A stretch of 64,000 bases of DNA from Pteria penguin (taxonomy: Eukaryota; Mollusca; Bivalvia; Pterioida; Pteriidae). The DNA lies in the NCBI GenBank assembly GCA_035048485.1, contig CM068588.1, forward strand, positions 27,741,118 through 27,805,117. Reading direction: 5' to 3'. Below, in pieces: positions 52,381-64,000 of this stretch (the first letter of the stretch is position 1; each line of letters begins with the position of its first letter). Below the pieces are notes generated by a model that worked only from the letters and a program-made list of their open reading frames with translations, searched no databases and was not told the origin of the DNA. The position numbers and the translations under genes were made by a program.

Positions 52381-53800
52381 TCCCTGTAAAGGTTAGGGTC
52401 AATCGCATAAAGTCGTGTTCTGCATCGTTACTTTTAGTAGGCGGGAAAGTAATAGATGTGATGTTTAGGAGCTTGTGTCTATCTCATTATCTCATTAGAA
52501 AAGATTCTAAGTAGTCCTCCAAAGAGAAGTCCGGTACATAAAAATTAAAAGAACAGAAACACTTTACATTTCAAATTTAGGCCTCACGACCTTTATCAAG
52601 CAATTTAAGAGATGACAAATATAAAGGTATGTTAAATCTAGTTAACGTTTCAAAAATACATAAGCTTCTCAATCCATTCAATAAAATAAAATCCCATTTA
52701 TTCATTCATCGTTTTAATGAAGGCTTAGAAAAATGACAACTTTTTTGTCTGTTTATTGCCTCAAACCTGACTTAAACGTACGGCAGTATTTACCAAGGAA
52801 AGACACAAAGTAAACAATCTGACTTGGTCAGACAGAATCTACCGAAGAGAGACAAAAAGTAAGGGGTTTTTACTCGTACTTCGACAGAATTTACTCAGGA
52901 AAGAAGTAAGTAACAGATATCAGAGCATATATATACATGTATAAATTTAGTGCACTCTATAAAAGAGAAAACAGAGGACATCTATGACACAAATCACCAA
53001 GGACATGCACACAAAATGTGTACTTTGACAACCCAAGTCACCTCAGCGATGCGCAATAACCGATGTGTGAAAATCAAATGTATAGATATTTAAATAATAT
53101 CCTCGATTCCGTCGTATGAATTCACTCAGGAAATACAGGAAGTAATAAATCTCGCTCTTTCGTGGTTTACTGATATATGGGCCCTGTGTTGCCATGGGAA
53201 TAGTGTACTCAAATAGACACATTTCCTACAATATGGCAAACAAATCTCCCTAAAGACCAGGGCTGATTGCAATAAGCGGTTTCAATAGCAGATGTAAATA
53301 ATATATCATGACTTGAACCTAGAACTTGACAGATACCTTAGTGATATTATCGTCTTGAATTTATGTACGTTATTCAAAGCCAAAATACGTATGTAATAAG
53401 GAAACAATTTTCTTTATATAGAGATTAAACTTATTGAAAAGAAGAAAACTTCCTACGATTACTGATAAAGGAGACCACTTTGATTTCATTATGTAGATTT
53501 CGCTTGTTTGTAATGTACCTGGACTGCCATTATTAATATGTAGTTTTCAATTGGTTTACTTTGCTAGAACCTGTACTAATGTCTTGGATTTCCAAACACA
53601 ACAACTACACTACACATTACTTTCAAACTTTTGACTCAGGGTTACAGATACCATAAACTACCAAATATTTTTGGAAAGTTTTACGGATATTATTCAGATT
53701 TGGGTTCTTTATTTTATTATTATTCATTTTTTCCAGGAATCTCTCATCCCAGTATCTATGGTGACTGAAGGACGGAAAAAGGTTTTGATAATTTCATTTC
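52381..53800. other. Intergenic upstream of D, with degenerate repeats
   Basis: 52770-53160 has spaced acagaat(t/c)tac(t/c) and gaaagacaaaaagta blocks like the array at 21540-21870. 52955-53035 is an inverted copy of the tgtccttggtg repeat (5195, 12995). The remainder is AT-rich without recognised content. Confidence 0.5.
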
Positions 53801-54029
53801 ATTGTGGTCAAAAATAATCAAACTCCGACATCGACAGTGTGATCCTCAGATCATCGCAAATTTCATATCCTTTACAGACTTATACCGACTTTTCCTTGAG
53901 CGTTGTACTCTGACTAAGAGGGAAAATAGGAATGCGGATTCTGTGACAGGCTTTGTCTTAGCACGGACATGCAGAGCATACAAGAATAAAGACATCAGAA
54001 AAATAATCAGTTGTAATGAAGTTGATTTT

Positions 54030-54850
54030 CTCTAAGTAACTTTTGAAGTTTGGTGATCCAATCTCAGACTCAGTCGAAGATCTGTGATCCTCTTTAGGTA
54101 CCTTCAGATGGTTCATGATATTTTTTTTCTGAATACATGTGGATGGTCCATGATCTTTTCTGAGTACATGTCGTTCGGTTGGTGATTTACTTTGTATATC
54201 TGTCAATGATGGGTATATCACTTTGTGTAGATTTCGGTAGTTGGTGATTCACTCTGGATACCTGTCGATGATGGGTCTATTACTCTGTGTAGATGTCGGT
54301 AGTTGGTGATTTTCTCTGGATACCTGTCAATGATGGGTCTATTACTCTGTGCAGATGTCGGTAGTTGGTGATTAAATCGGGATACCTGTCGATGATTGGA
54401 CTATTACTCTGAGTAGATGTCGGTAGTTGGTGATTTACTCTGGATACCTGTCAATGATGGGTCTATTACTCTGTGTCGATGTCGGTAGTTGGTGATTTAC
54501 TCTGGATACCTGTCGATGATTGGTCTATTACTCTGTGTCGATGTCGGTAGTTGGTGATTTACTCTGGATACCTGTCAATGATGGGTCTATTACTCTGTGT
54601 CGATGTCGGTAGTTGGTGATTTACTCTGGATACCTGTCGATGATTGGTCTATTACTCTGTGTAGATGTCGGTAGTGGGTGAGTTACTCTGTATAGTTGTC
54701 GATGGTCGGTGATATACTCTGTCAGGATATCTCTCAATGGTCGATGATACAATCTGGATATCTGCCGACGGTCGGTGATTTACTCTCACTGGTTACCTGC
54801 TGATGGTCCATGATATACTCTGGTTATCTGCCGATTTTCAATGACTTTAC
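54030..54850. repeat. Tandem array upstream of copy D
   Basis: Units combining atgtcggtagttggtgattt, then actctggatacctgtc and gatg(a/g)tgggtctattactc, repeat every 62-63 bp from about 54220 to 54720, with degenerate units on both sides. It corresponds to 8310-9230 upstream of copy B. Confidence 0.92.
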
Positions 54851-55591
54851 TAGGTATATTTTGCCACAAATTGTCATTTTCCATAACAAAACATACACTG
54901 ATTGGAAACCGTTTTTATAAATCTTGCGAATCAAGTCTAGGTAGAATGCTAAGATACCGAACATTAATAAGATAAAGGTTTTAGAATAAAGGGCAATACA
55001 TGACATGTGACAGCTTCCTCATTCGTATACTGGATTTCCGTATTACATAAATTAAATGTCATTTGTAGAGGAAAATATAAAACACGAGAAATGTTACATT
55101 CTTATGTTGTATATAATGTAAACACTCTTTAATGAAATTGAAAAAAAAAGAGAAATGTTATATCCCAATAATTTGAATACGCAAATCATAGATTTACTCA
55201 AGTGTTATGTTATTAATTTTAGAAATATAGGAAGCGTTTAAGCTTGTTTGAACTGAAATTTAACTTCTATAGTGTCTTACATCTGTCATTATGAAACTAT
55301 CTAATGTTTTTATTTGTCATTATACTTATCATTATGCCTATAATAATTCTGTTTACTACGTATAAAGAACCTAAATATAGGAGGAAGATAGCAATATCTC
55401 TGGTAAAAAATATATACGATAGGAGAGAAACTGGGGACAATGTTTCAATCGTCACCAGGCAATTATTTCCTTGTGTCTGCCTTCTTATTTGCACAAGCAA
55501 TGTGTGGCGTGTTCTTACGTACATCGTGTCCTTGTTGATCTTTTTTTCTTTCGTTGCCGTTTTAGTTTTGTATATTGATATCGACGGCATT
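54851..55591 (+). promoter_or_regulatory. 5' flank of copy D
   Basis: Region before the copy D start codon. A frame from 55304 runs open into exon 1 (96 extra hydrophobic residues), but copies B and C are closed here, so I start at 55592. No core promoter can be assigned. Confidence 0.45.
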
Positions 55592-57235
55592 ATGTTCACC
55601 ATTGATGTTTTGTGGATTATTTATTTCGTAAAAGTCACGTCATTACTTCCACTGTTCGCTTTTGCAGAGTAAGTTGAATTTAGGAATGTTGTAAATTACT
55701 TTTTATGCTTTTTTTTATTTACTTTTGTTTAGTATCATGGTATGAAAAGTAAAAATAAAACCTTTGGGGTTTTTTTCAGTTTCATTGATTTATCATTATT
55801 TTAAGTGTATATTTTATTATAGAATGAAATAGGGGATTTCGTTGCTAACATATCCAGGGATGGGACGCCTTAATTCGTTTAATGTTAAAATAAAAGGGAG
55901 GGGTTGGACCATTTATTTTATATTGGATGATGCAAGGTACAATTATAGAGATGGGATAGGATACAGGTATAATAGTATATAATTTTTAGGGTATAGCCAT
56001 TACTTTTAACATTCATTTCCTACTTATTTTCAGTTTTGTGCATTTGTCAACTTACGTGACATGTACTTAAGTTTGAAAAAAAATTTACCTTGATTGTATT
56101 TTTTTCATTCATATAATATAAGAAGAAAAGCAAATAAATAGGAATTAGTTTGCCCATTTACAAACAATGCCGAAAACAGTTACTACAATATTCTAAACGT
56201 GTTGTGTTTTTATATTAAGTAAAGCACAGGAAGACACAGCCTTTTCACTATGCGCTAATTGTATTTACAATATTTGTTAATAGTGTTATTAAATAATGAC
56301 CTAAGTTAATACTTTACCATTTTCTTTCTGACACATTAATAATACGTGTTAACGGTAATTGGCTAGGGGCTTCAACATTATGTTTTGAGAAGAATATTAG
56401 GTATCTAAAACATGAACGATGTATGCATGGTCCGAGTGAGATCCAAGTTGTAAAATCTGTATAAAGAATTCATGGTGTATTTTCAAATGTGGATACTTCA
56501 AATGATTTGTAAAAATACTAAAAGATCGAAATTGCCAAACACGTGATCGGTAAAGATCTTCAATTCCAGATAATATCATACCCGCTAAAATTAAGAAAAC
56601 CGCATTTTCATCTAACCTTCCTTTTTCGAAGCATGAAATTTAGAGGATGTTCATTGAAGTCCGACCAAGAATTTTGTTTATTCTTTACAAACCTCCGGTA
56701 CAGAGTGACCGCAAAATGTTTTACTTATATGCAGTAAAATTCTTATATGTAAAGCATTATATCTTCAACATATCGGTGAAGGAATCATGGACCTTTTACA
56801 TAGTAAATGAGCTGTGATATGTACTGGATCTCAAAATATTCATCGATTGTCTAATCCTCTGAATAACAGAGTATATACTTTTTAAAATGCCTATAATTGA
56901 ATAAAAGAGTTAGTGCTTAATTAATGATACAGGAAATGTCTCCTCAAATACATACATCGCTGTATTATAACTAACTGAACAATTGAAAATCAGATCAATT
57001 AAATTCTCCAAATGTAATAAGCAAATAATGAAAAAGTTTTGTATTGAATAATATAAGATGTTTAAATTAGAAGGCTTTTGGTTAGTATTTTCCATTTCTG
57101 GAAGCAATAAAATTTGCATACTGAACGTTTTCTCAGCTTGTGTTGGGTAACTTAGGAAGTTACTTATGCACTCCTCTGCTGTCTTTTTCAGTAATTCGAG
57201 TACCAGCAATATTATCGATAATGGAATAAACGACG
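55592..57235 (+). CDS. Receptor copy D: first two exons only
   Basis: Exon 1, 55592-55668 (77 bp, same length as in C): ATG, signal peptide VLWIIYFVKVTSLLPLFAFA, ends phase 2, donor gtaagt. Exon 2, 57192-57235 (44 bp): linker with NSSTSNIIDNGIND, phase 2 to 1, donor gtaaga. Both align with B and C. No EGF exon follows in the window; repeats start 150 bp later and the multicopy gene fragment takes over at 58823. It may continue beyond the window or be truncated. Confidence 0.75.
55669..57191 (+). other. Intron 1 of copy D
   Basis: Collinear with intron 1 of B near its 3' half: one gcatggtccgagtgagatcc unit at 56427-56446, then matching sequence (acttcaaatgatttgtaaaaatac). It lacks the expanded array of B. 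Confidence 0.7.
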
Positions 57236-57383
57236 GTAAGAAATTCAAATAAAGTATAGATATAACATATGGATATAATCATGGATATTATTCACGGAAA
57301 TATAGATAAAGCATGTACAGTTGAAAGATGCATACAATTTCTTCTTATGTTTTCAGAATCAATTTATGCTTACAAATCAGATT

Positions 57384-57665
57384 CGAAGAAGTACCAAACC
57401 GTTAATCATTCTCAAAGTCCAAGGAGAGATACAAAATCGTGTAAGTTTCAAAAAGAAACTGTTGTGAACCCCGAAATACTGAAAAATTCCGAGGGGAGAC
57501 CAGGTGCCCGGGGAGAGTAAGCGTCTCCTGTTTGCATGCATCACCCGTCACAGCAGTTCTTAAGAAACATGTCAAAATCAAGAGTTTTGGTTTCCTAAAT
57601 GTACATACGAAAGTAAAGTACAAAACCAGTATACAAAATCATATTTGGTGTTCACTGAACTGAAC
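57384..57665. repeat. Dispersed repeat, copy 2 (pair with 20368)
   Basis: Near-identical to 20368-20650. It contains a good donor-like gtaagtttc (57439) and is preceded by an acceptor-like ttatgttttcag, so it could be mistaken for an exon, but the same sequence occurs out of gene context at 20368. Confidence 0.85.
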
Positions 57666-57809
57666 AGTGTACATGTTATTACAGTGTATGTCTTGAAAGG
57701 ACAATAACAGTACAATATTTGCTAAATGGCTTCGCCAGAAAATGAATTAGTATTAGAAAATAGTATGAAAATCTATTTCCTATGCTTGAAAATATGTCCT
57801 TTTAATCTG

Positions 57810-57958
<149 letters not shown>

Positions 57959-57976
57959 TTGTCTTTACTTCTACAG

Positions 57977-58103
57977 GTATTTCTTTGGAGATCCAAGGTC
58001 CATTGTACTTCTGGGTGTTTCACTGTTTCTATTTGTGCTTTATATGTTTATTTCTGTTGCAGTGATTGTATTCTTTCAGAGGATCCGCCTGCGTTTACGT
58101 TGA
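57977..58103 (+). CDS. Orphan transmembrane exon (possible)
   Basis: After an acceptor (ttctacag) a frame reads [33 protein letters not shown], then QRIRLRLR and TGA. A hydrophobic helix with a basic stop-transfer end looks like a membrane anchor. It needs phase 2, which does not match exon 2 of copy D (phase 1), so membership in D is unproven. Confidence 0.35.
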
Positions 58104-58822
58104 GTAAATCCCTTCACATTCCTTGGCCGTGTTGTCATGCATACGATTAGCTATAGTGGGGCGGCTTATGCTTACATTCCACCAAAATAGGTCTTTATGT
58201 GATACAAGCATGAAAATTTGTAGAAATAATCTTCTGATAGTATTTTATCAATATAGACTGTGTGCCAACTGGATTTTCCTACCATTTCAAGATGGCGGCC
58301 AAAATTCAAAATGGCGGCTGAATAGGATTTATGTTCAAAATTGTATGTTGGATGCATGGTTAACTAAGGATTATTTTGCGATTTTAGTCTGAATCATTTA
58401 TGAAATTTCTTCCTTGTGGCTGTTTAACATTAAAACCTTTAAATAACAATAGACTCATGTCTATTGGTCTAAATACGAAAAATTAATTCATAATTCATAA
58501 GTTAGTTGTTTACAATACTTGGACAAACTCATGCAACATTCTTGTCTCCAAACTTGGCATGGTGTCAGCTTTGTGGGAATTGGGGTGACACAAAGGGCAT
58601 CTTTCTGTTTGTCAAATACATAGTAATTCCAAAATTATCATCAGAAAACGAAAGTGGCGCCCTCTGTCAGAGATTTCTATGTTTAAGCGTAACACGTGCA
58701 TGGACTGTAATTACAAGTGGATAACCCACCAGTCTGTCTGCTTTGCAGTTCCGATTAATAGTCGTGCGTGCAAATAATGGTTGAATAATAAAATAATTGA
58801 TTGTTTTCAATTCTAAATTGAA
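58104..58822 (+). other. Region before the multicopy gene fragment
   Basis: Contains two close ATGGCGGC elements (58289-58318) and no open gene. The frames here are short and unsupported. Confidence 0.45.
58289..58318 (+). promoter_or_regulatory. Tandem YY1-like motifs
   Basis: caagatggcggcc (58288-58300) and caaaatggcggctg (58307-58320) both fit the YY1 core AAnATGGCGGC, 19 bp apart, about 500 bp before the first ORF of the multicopy gene. Binding is inferred from the motif alone. Confidence 0.45.
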
Positions 58823-59418
58823 ATGTCAAAAAGAATTCGTTTGTCAACATCTCCTGACGACGAAAGGGAAACTGATTGGTCTAAATGCTTTTTATGTCAG
58901 ATAGACAAAGATGAAGCATTGATGTCACCCTCCGATCCTTTGGACCAAAGCAAATCGGGTTATACCCTGCTTGCAAAGAATATACCCGAGTTCAAATGCT
59001 TGAATGAAATGCCAATCCATGTAGACATTCGACGCATTGATGATTGCCAGGGCATTGATGCAACTTTAGTAAAGAATAATGCAAAGTACCATCATCTTGC
59101 AGAATAATGTTCAGCAATACAAAACTACAAAGGGCGAGAAAAAGGAGATCTGTTGAGATTGAAGTCGAAAGTGGTTCATCAAATTTCTTCAGAGAAAAGT
59201 TCGTGGCAGATGGAGAAGCCACTTATTGCAAAGTGCTTTTTATGTGAAGACGAAGGTAACATATCAGACATGAAAAAGACAATGACCATGCATCTGAACG
59301 AAAGACTAAACCGATGCGCAATAACATTACAAGATGAAAAACTGCTTGCAAAATTAAGTTCAAGTGATGTTGTAACACAAGAGTTTAAATATCATCCATA
59401 ATGTTTGACAGCACTGTA

Positions 59419-60052
59419 AAGACGGCGTGGTCTAGTGGTATCGCGCCTGACTCCTGATCGGGAGGCCGGGGTTCGAGTCCCGCTCTGGTCATGCCGGTGT
59501 CCTGTCTTTCGGATAAGACAGTAAAAACTGAGGCCCCGTGTCGTGGTATGCATGGCACGTTAAAGATCCCTCACTGCTTCGGGTGGGTCCGTTGCAAAGG
59601 TCAAAATTTGTATGCCCTGCATCAGGCAGATGCCGTCACCATATACAGTGAGGTGCAGTCCTAACATAACATTATGTTAACGTCGCGTTAACGTGAAGTT
59701 TGCTTTCCTCGTGCGCTCAGGACTGCTGAGCACACGCGTTTGCGTTAACGCAGATTTCCTCGTGAACTAAATTTTGAGACCACGTTAACGCGCTGGACTG
59801 CTGCGTTCACGCTCTTGGCTGCCGCGTGAACGTGCCTGACAGCCACGTTCGCTTGTTTACAACTTATATAGAGAAGGATTTAAAGGAGAATCGATATATA
59901 CATTGTATATTTAAATATAAAAAGATATTACTGTGTGCATGTAGATAAATATTTAGAATTAAATAAAACGCTTACGAGTAAAGGGGTGAATTTAAAAAAT
60001 ATTGAATACAATTTCCGAACATTGAATATAATGAAATTTATTCTTATTTTAG

Positions 60053-60109
<57 letters not shown>

Positions 60110-60741
60110 TAAATTAATGAAAAGAATAATAACGATTATAAGCATGGTATTCATATATTATGAAAAAAACAATTGTAAATACATAAATAAGAAAAAATAC
60201 ATAAGTAAATTATAAATAAATAAACAAATAAATACATAATTTTATTGATTAAAAATAAACAAATAAGATAGAATTAGAATGTAATTTTCCTAGATCTTTA
60301 TAGTATAAACTGACAAAGTTTTTCATAAATACCTGAGTGCATGTCTGCACGGTGATTACCGTTATTATATTACATATAAAACCATTAATGCGGGGTGTCA
60401 TTTCAACATCACATTTAATGCACGTATATATGGCGACATTTGCGGTAATTTAATTAGATTCCTTTTATTTCCTCCATCCGTACCACTGTAAAGAGAATTA
60501 CAAATATAATCATGTGAACGCGCGACCGGACTGAGCGCACGCGGGAATAAATCGCGTTAACGCGAATTTCCTCCCGCGTTAACGCAAGGAGCGCACGCGC
60601 GTCCGGTCGAGCAGTCCTAGCACGTGTGCTCAAGCAGTCCTCGTGACCGCTTTTCTCGTTAACGTGAATGTTATGTTAGGACTGCACCCATCTGTACGTG
60701 AAATATTCGTGGTGTGACGTAAAACAAAAATCAATCAATCA
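59419..60741 (+). mobile_element. tRNA-derived SINE, interrupted by a MITE
   Basis: Same family as 32308-32580. Left part 59419-59645, right part 60695-60741. Target duplication TTGACAGCACTGTA at 59405-59418 and TTGACAGCATTGTA at 60742-60755 (one mismatch). It interrupts the coding sequence of the multicopy gene exactly at the residues L-T-A-L. Confidence 0.93.
59646..60694. mobile_element. GTTAAC-rich MITE, copy 2 (1049 bp) inside the SINE
   Basis: TA at 59644-59645 and 60695-60696; the intact SINE at 32308 shows a single TA here, which proves the 2-bp duplication and the exact ends. Terminal repeats as in copy 1. Seven GTTAAC palindromes in the arms; AT-rich core with (AAT)n at about 60055-60105 and sequence absent from copy 1 (around 60310-60470). 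No coding capacity. Confidence 0.95.
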
Positions 60742-63700
60742 TTGACAGCATTGTATAACAGAGAAAGAAAGGCACAATGGGACCATGAAATGTCAGTGGA
60801 AAAAGGAAACTGCGAGTATGGTGATGAACTTGCATTTGCAGAACTGATTACACACATAGTAGAATCACAAAGAGCTAACCGGGAGGTATTGTTTTCAACC
60901 TTGCTGATCTTAGCTTGTTATACGAAAAACGACGTCGCGAATTTACGTATCCGTCGATTTCAACAAAATTAAATAAAACGAAATTGAAAGACAGAATCTT
61001 ATCAAAGATACCAGATTTTCAAGCATACCATAGAGGACGTGAAGTGGTACTAGTGTTTGAGAAAGATATTGGACAAGCAGTTGTCACCGCCTGTGAATTT
61101 ACTGATGCTATGTATTTAGCAAAGGCAGCCGAGATAGTTCGCAAGGAAATGTGTCAGCACAAGGTTAAATTCACTGGTAAATTTAGCGGCGAATCATTGT
61201 CAGAAGCTGTTCCAAGTTCTTTGTTAGAACTGGTCTCAATGATAGAGCATGGACCTGATATCGAATCCCAACTTGAAAACGGGATCACTGATTCTGATCT
61301 TGCCATTGCTCAGTTGTTGCTTTTTAATTACCATAAAAAGCAATTAAAGGTACCAGTAGTCACCAGAGACACTCTTCAGATCGTGAACCTCCGTTTGAAA
61401 TTTATGTAGGGATTCTTTTGTTTGCAAAGACACGAAAACGCAATCTAATAGATATTCTATTTCAACACAGTATTTGAATTTCGTATGACCGTGTGCTGGA
61501 AATCTCTACAATGGTTGGTGATAGTGTACTTCAGAAATATTTAGAAGAAGGTTTTGTCTGTCCACCAGGTTTACACAAGGGTGTATTCACTACCTCAGCT
61601 GTCGATAATATTGATCACAATCCTTCTTCTACAACGGCAATGACATCATTTCATGCAACATGAATATCTATTTTTCAACACCCTTCTATTAGTGATAATA
61701 CAGAGAGACGTGAATTTCCGCTTATTGAACATAAACTAACTTTGAAAAAAGTATCAAATCTCCCTGATACGTACACAAATGTACCACATGCTTTTCTAAA
61801 AACAAAACCATCACCTCCAATAGTGCAAACACCTATTAAACTTCAGAACCAAGATTACTTGTTACATAACCTCAAGTATGAGTTTGACTGGCTTCAGTTT
61901 GTTAATTTGACACAAGAAGTCTTAAATCTAGAGACAGTATCATGGTTAACATATCATTCTTCGCGAGGTAGGGGTCCTCATGTTAAAGTCAGCACAACAT
62001 CATTACTTCCTTTGTTGAAGGATCAGGCACACTCTGTGTAGACAATTAAACATGCCATGGATAAAATACGAGAGGTCACTAATTTCCTAAATCCCATTCA
62101 AACTCCATTTATGACAGCAGACGAACCATTGTTTGTTCTTGCAAAACAGATACAATGGCAGTGGCCAGACATCTATGGTGAAGATAAATTTGTGATAATG
62201 TTTGGAGGTTTGCACATAGAAATGGCTGCTTTGAAACTATTGGGTGATTTACTGAAGGAATCTGGTTGGGTCACAGCTTTGACTGAGGCGGAAATTGCAT
62301 CTTCAGGATCTGCAGAATCTTTCCTAACAGTTTCAAACTTTGCAAAGACGAGACAAATTCGGCTTGTAGTCTGTATGGATAGATGAAGCTAGCATTTAAG
62401 AATGCTACCGAGGGTCAAATAAATATAGAAGACATTGCTGTCAATGAAATGTTAGAATGGTTTTCATTGCGCGAGAAAGAATTTCCTCAATTTCAATTTT
62501 GGGGTTTGATATTGAATTTGGAATTACTAGTCCTTTCGTTTATACGATCATATCGGGAAAGCGATTTTCATCTCTACATTGAAAGTCTTTAAGCTCTTAT
62601 TCCCTATATTTTGCCCTCGATCGTATGAACTATGCCAGATGGCTGCCTATTCACATTCGGGACATGTTATCTCTTGAAAAACTACATCCTGATGTCTATG
62701 ACGAATTTCAAAAAGGTAACTTTTCCGTAAAGAAAAGAGAGAAGGTTTCCATGCATTGCTATTGATCAAGCACATGAGCAGAATGATGCACTTGTAAAAG
62801 GTGATGGTGGCGCAATCGGCTTGACAGAAGATGCTTCAGCTCTTAGGAGGTGGATGATAGCTGGACCAGAGATCAGCAGATTGGTTGAAGAGTTTTCAAA
62901 AGCAAATGGTAATGTAAAATTGAGACATTTAAAGCACCATGAAGAAACTCATTCTGCTCAAAACGATTCTTTGAAAAAGTCCGTAAGATAGATATTGTTT
63001 TTGACGAATACTATTAGGATAGTTTGAAGGGCGAAACTAGACGCAAACGAGGATCGGGTGAAAGAAGAAAAGTAACTTCCAACAGTAGACCACCAAAGTC
63101 TTGGAACACATTCTTAAGATGTGATGAAAATGAAAGTGAACTTTTTCGTTTCCTTGGTGAAAAAGCTCTCTGAGCTGAAGTGTGAAACAGACATAATTGC
63201 GACTCGAGAGGACCATGTTGTAACAAACAATGATGTTGATGTTTCATATATATCACCGTGTAATCAAGAAGAAGCAGACAACAGAATGTTTCTCCATGCA
63301 AAAGATGCAGCGGATAAAGGAAGTGAGAGTGTTATGTTGGTGAGTTCGGATACAGATGTTGTTGTCCTAGGTGTCTCAATGTTTGATCAATTAAATATGG
63401 ACAGATTCTGGGTTACATTTGGCAAAGGAAAGGACCTAAGATGGATCCCTTTAAACGACATATCAAACTCTCTGGGACCAAGAACTAGATCACTGCCATT
63501 TTTTCACGCTTTTTCCGGTTGTGATACAGTCTCTGCATTTGTCGGTAAAGGGAAGAAATCATGTTGGCAGGCTTGGAATGTATATCAGGAGGCAACGGAG
63601 GTTTTTAGTATGTTAAGCGTCCCTATAGAAAAAATATCTTTTGAAAACATGACGCTCATTGAAAAATTTGTTATTGTGATATATGATCGGTCAAGTTCAA

Positions 63701-64000
63701 CTAACACACTTGACGAAGCAAGACTTGATTTGTTCGCACGAAAATAAAAACCATACAATGCCATACCACCATCCCGTGCAGCTTTAGTTGAACATGTAAA
63801 ACGAGCTGTTCTGCAAGCAGGTCATATTTGGGGTCAATGCCTTAATCGGATGATGAAATTGCCATCACCAGATGCATGGCGTTGGGTGAAAAAGGATGGT
63901 GTATGGGTACCGTATTCGACTAGCTTGCAACCTATAGCGGCATCCTGTCAAGAACTTGCAAAATGCGGATGCAAAAAGAATTGTTCTGGGAACTGCAAGT

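Larger units (their letters stand above)
58823..64000 (+). pseudogene. Broken copy of a large multicopy invertebrate gene with PIN/FEN1-like domain
   Basis: Fragments in at least ten frame segments run through the window end. N-terminus 58823: DWSKCFLCQIDKDEALMSP, then a C..C zinc-like pair; KCFLCEDEGNISDMKKT and LLAKLSSSDVVTQEFKYHP follow (to 59400), then LTALYNRERKAQWDHEMSV after the SINE. Middle (60950-62600): FTTSAVDNIDHNPSSTTAMT, IMFGGLHIEMAALKLLGDLL, FWGLILNLELLVLSFIRSYR. C-terminal part (63121-63747): EADNRMFLHAKDAADKGSES, VSSDTDVVVLGVSMFDQL and FSGCDTVSAFVGKGKKS, with acidic residues like the metal ligands of PIN/FEN1 nucleases; then a Cys-rich end (CGCKKNCSGNC). Families with this layout occur in many near-identical copies in molluscs and cnidarians, which suggests mobility. 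No transposase is recognised. Breaks include 59105, 59400, 61409, 62041 and 62385. Confidence 0.8.

Noticed and set aside
57355..57438. Third exon of copy D between a good acceptor and gtaagt
   Set aside because: Most of it is the dispersed repeat also found at 20368, outside gene context; no EGF similarity.

Overview
The window is eukaryotic. It is AT-rich, with spliced genes, long introns, many microsatellites, tRNA-derived SINEs, LINE, DIRS-type and Penelope-like retroelements, and MITEs. The repeat types and the multicopy gene at the right end resemble what is usual in bivalve molluscs, possibly a mussel; the genus is an inference.

The host genes are one tandem family of short single-pass receptors on the + strand. 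The complete plan, rebuilt from conserved splice sites and phases, has six exons: (1) signal peptide, 77-80 bp, ending in phase 2; (2) Asn/Ser-rich linker, 44 bp, phase 2 to 1; (3) one EGF-like domain, 138 bp, phase 1 to 1; (4) transmembrane helix, 94 bp, phase 1 to 2; (5) juxtamembrane piece, 32 bp, phase 2 to 1; (6) cytoplasmic tail. In copy A the tail carries an exact YxxL-x12-YxxI motif, an ITAM. This is a miniature of the Draper/CED-1/MEGF10/Jedi engulfment receptors.

Copies: A (280-4399, 5' exons outside the window) is open. B (10312-18419) has all six exons but a stop in the EGF exon. B' (24093-25100) is only a 3' remnant. C (26751-37332) has a good 5' half, a decayed second EGF exon and a decayed tail. 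D (55592-57235) has only the first two exons before repeats interrupt it. Degenerate tandem arrays in the 5' flank and intron 1 were copied along with the genes.

Between C and D lie mobile elements. A full-length L1/Tx1-like LINE (37946-44274) has a 13-bp target duplication, and its ORF1 continues into an IMPACT/UPF0029 domain, an unexpected fusion. Next come an 81-bp minisatellite (44600-46335) and a minus-strand DIRS/PAT-like tyrosine-recombinase retroelement (46363-52380) with split direct repeats and no reverse transcriptase core, itself hit by a second LINE.

The right end (58823-64000) is a broken copy of a very large invertebrate multicopy gene with a PIN/FEN1-like domain. A SINE sits inside it (14-bp target duplication), and inside the SINE sits a 1049-bp TA-flanked MITE. 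A second MITE copy (29637-30516) and a fragment (17604-17697) lie in the receptor cluster. No rRNA gene, functional tRNA gene, CRISPR array or bacterial operon is seen.
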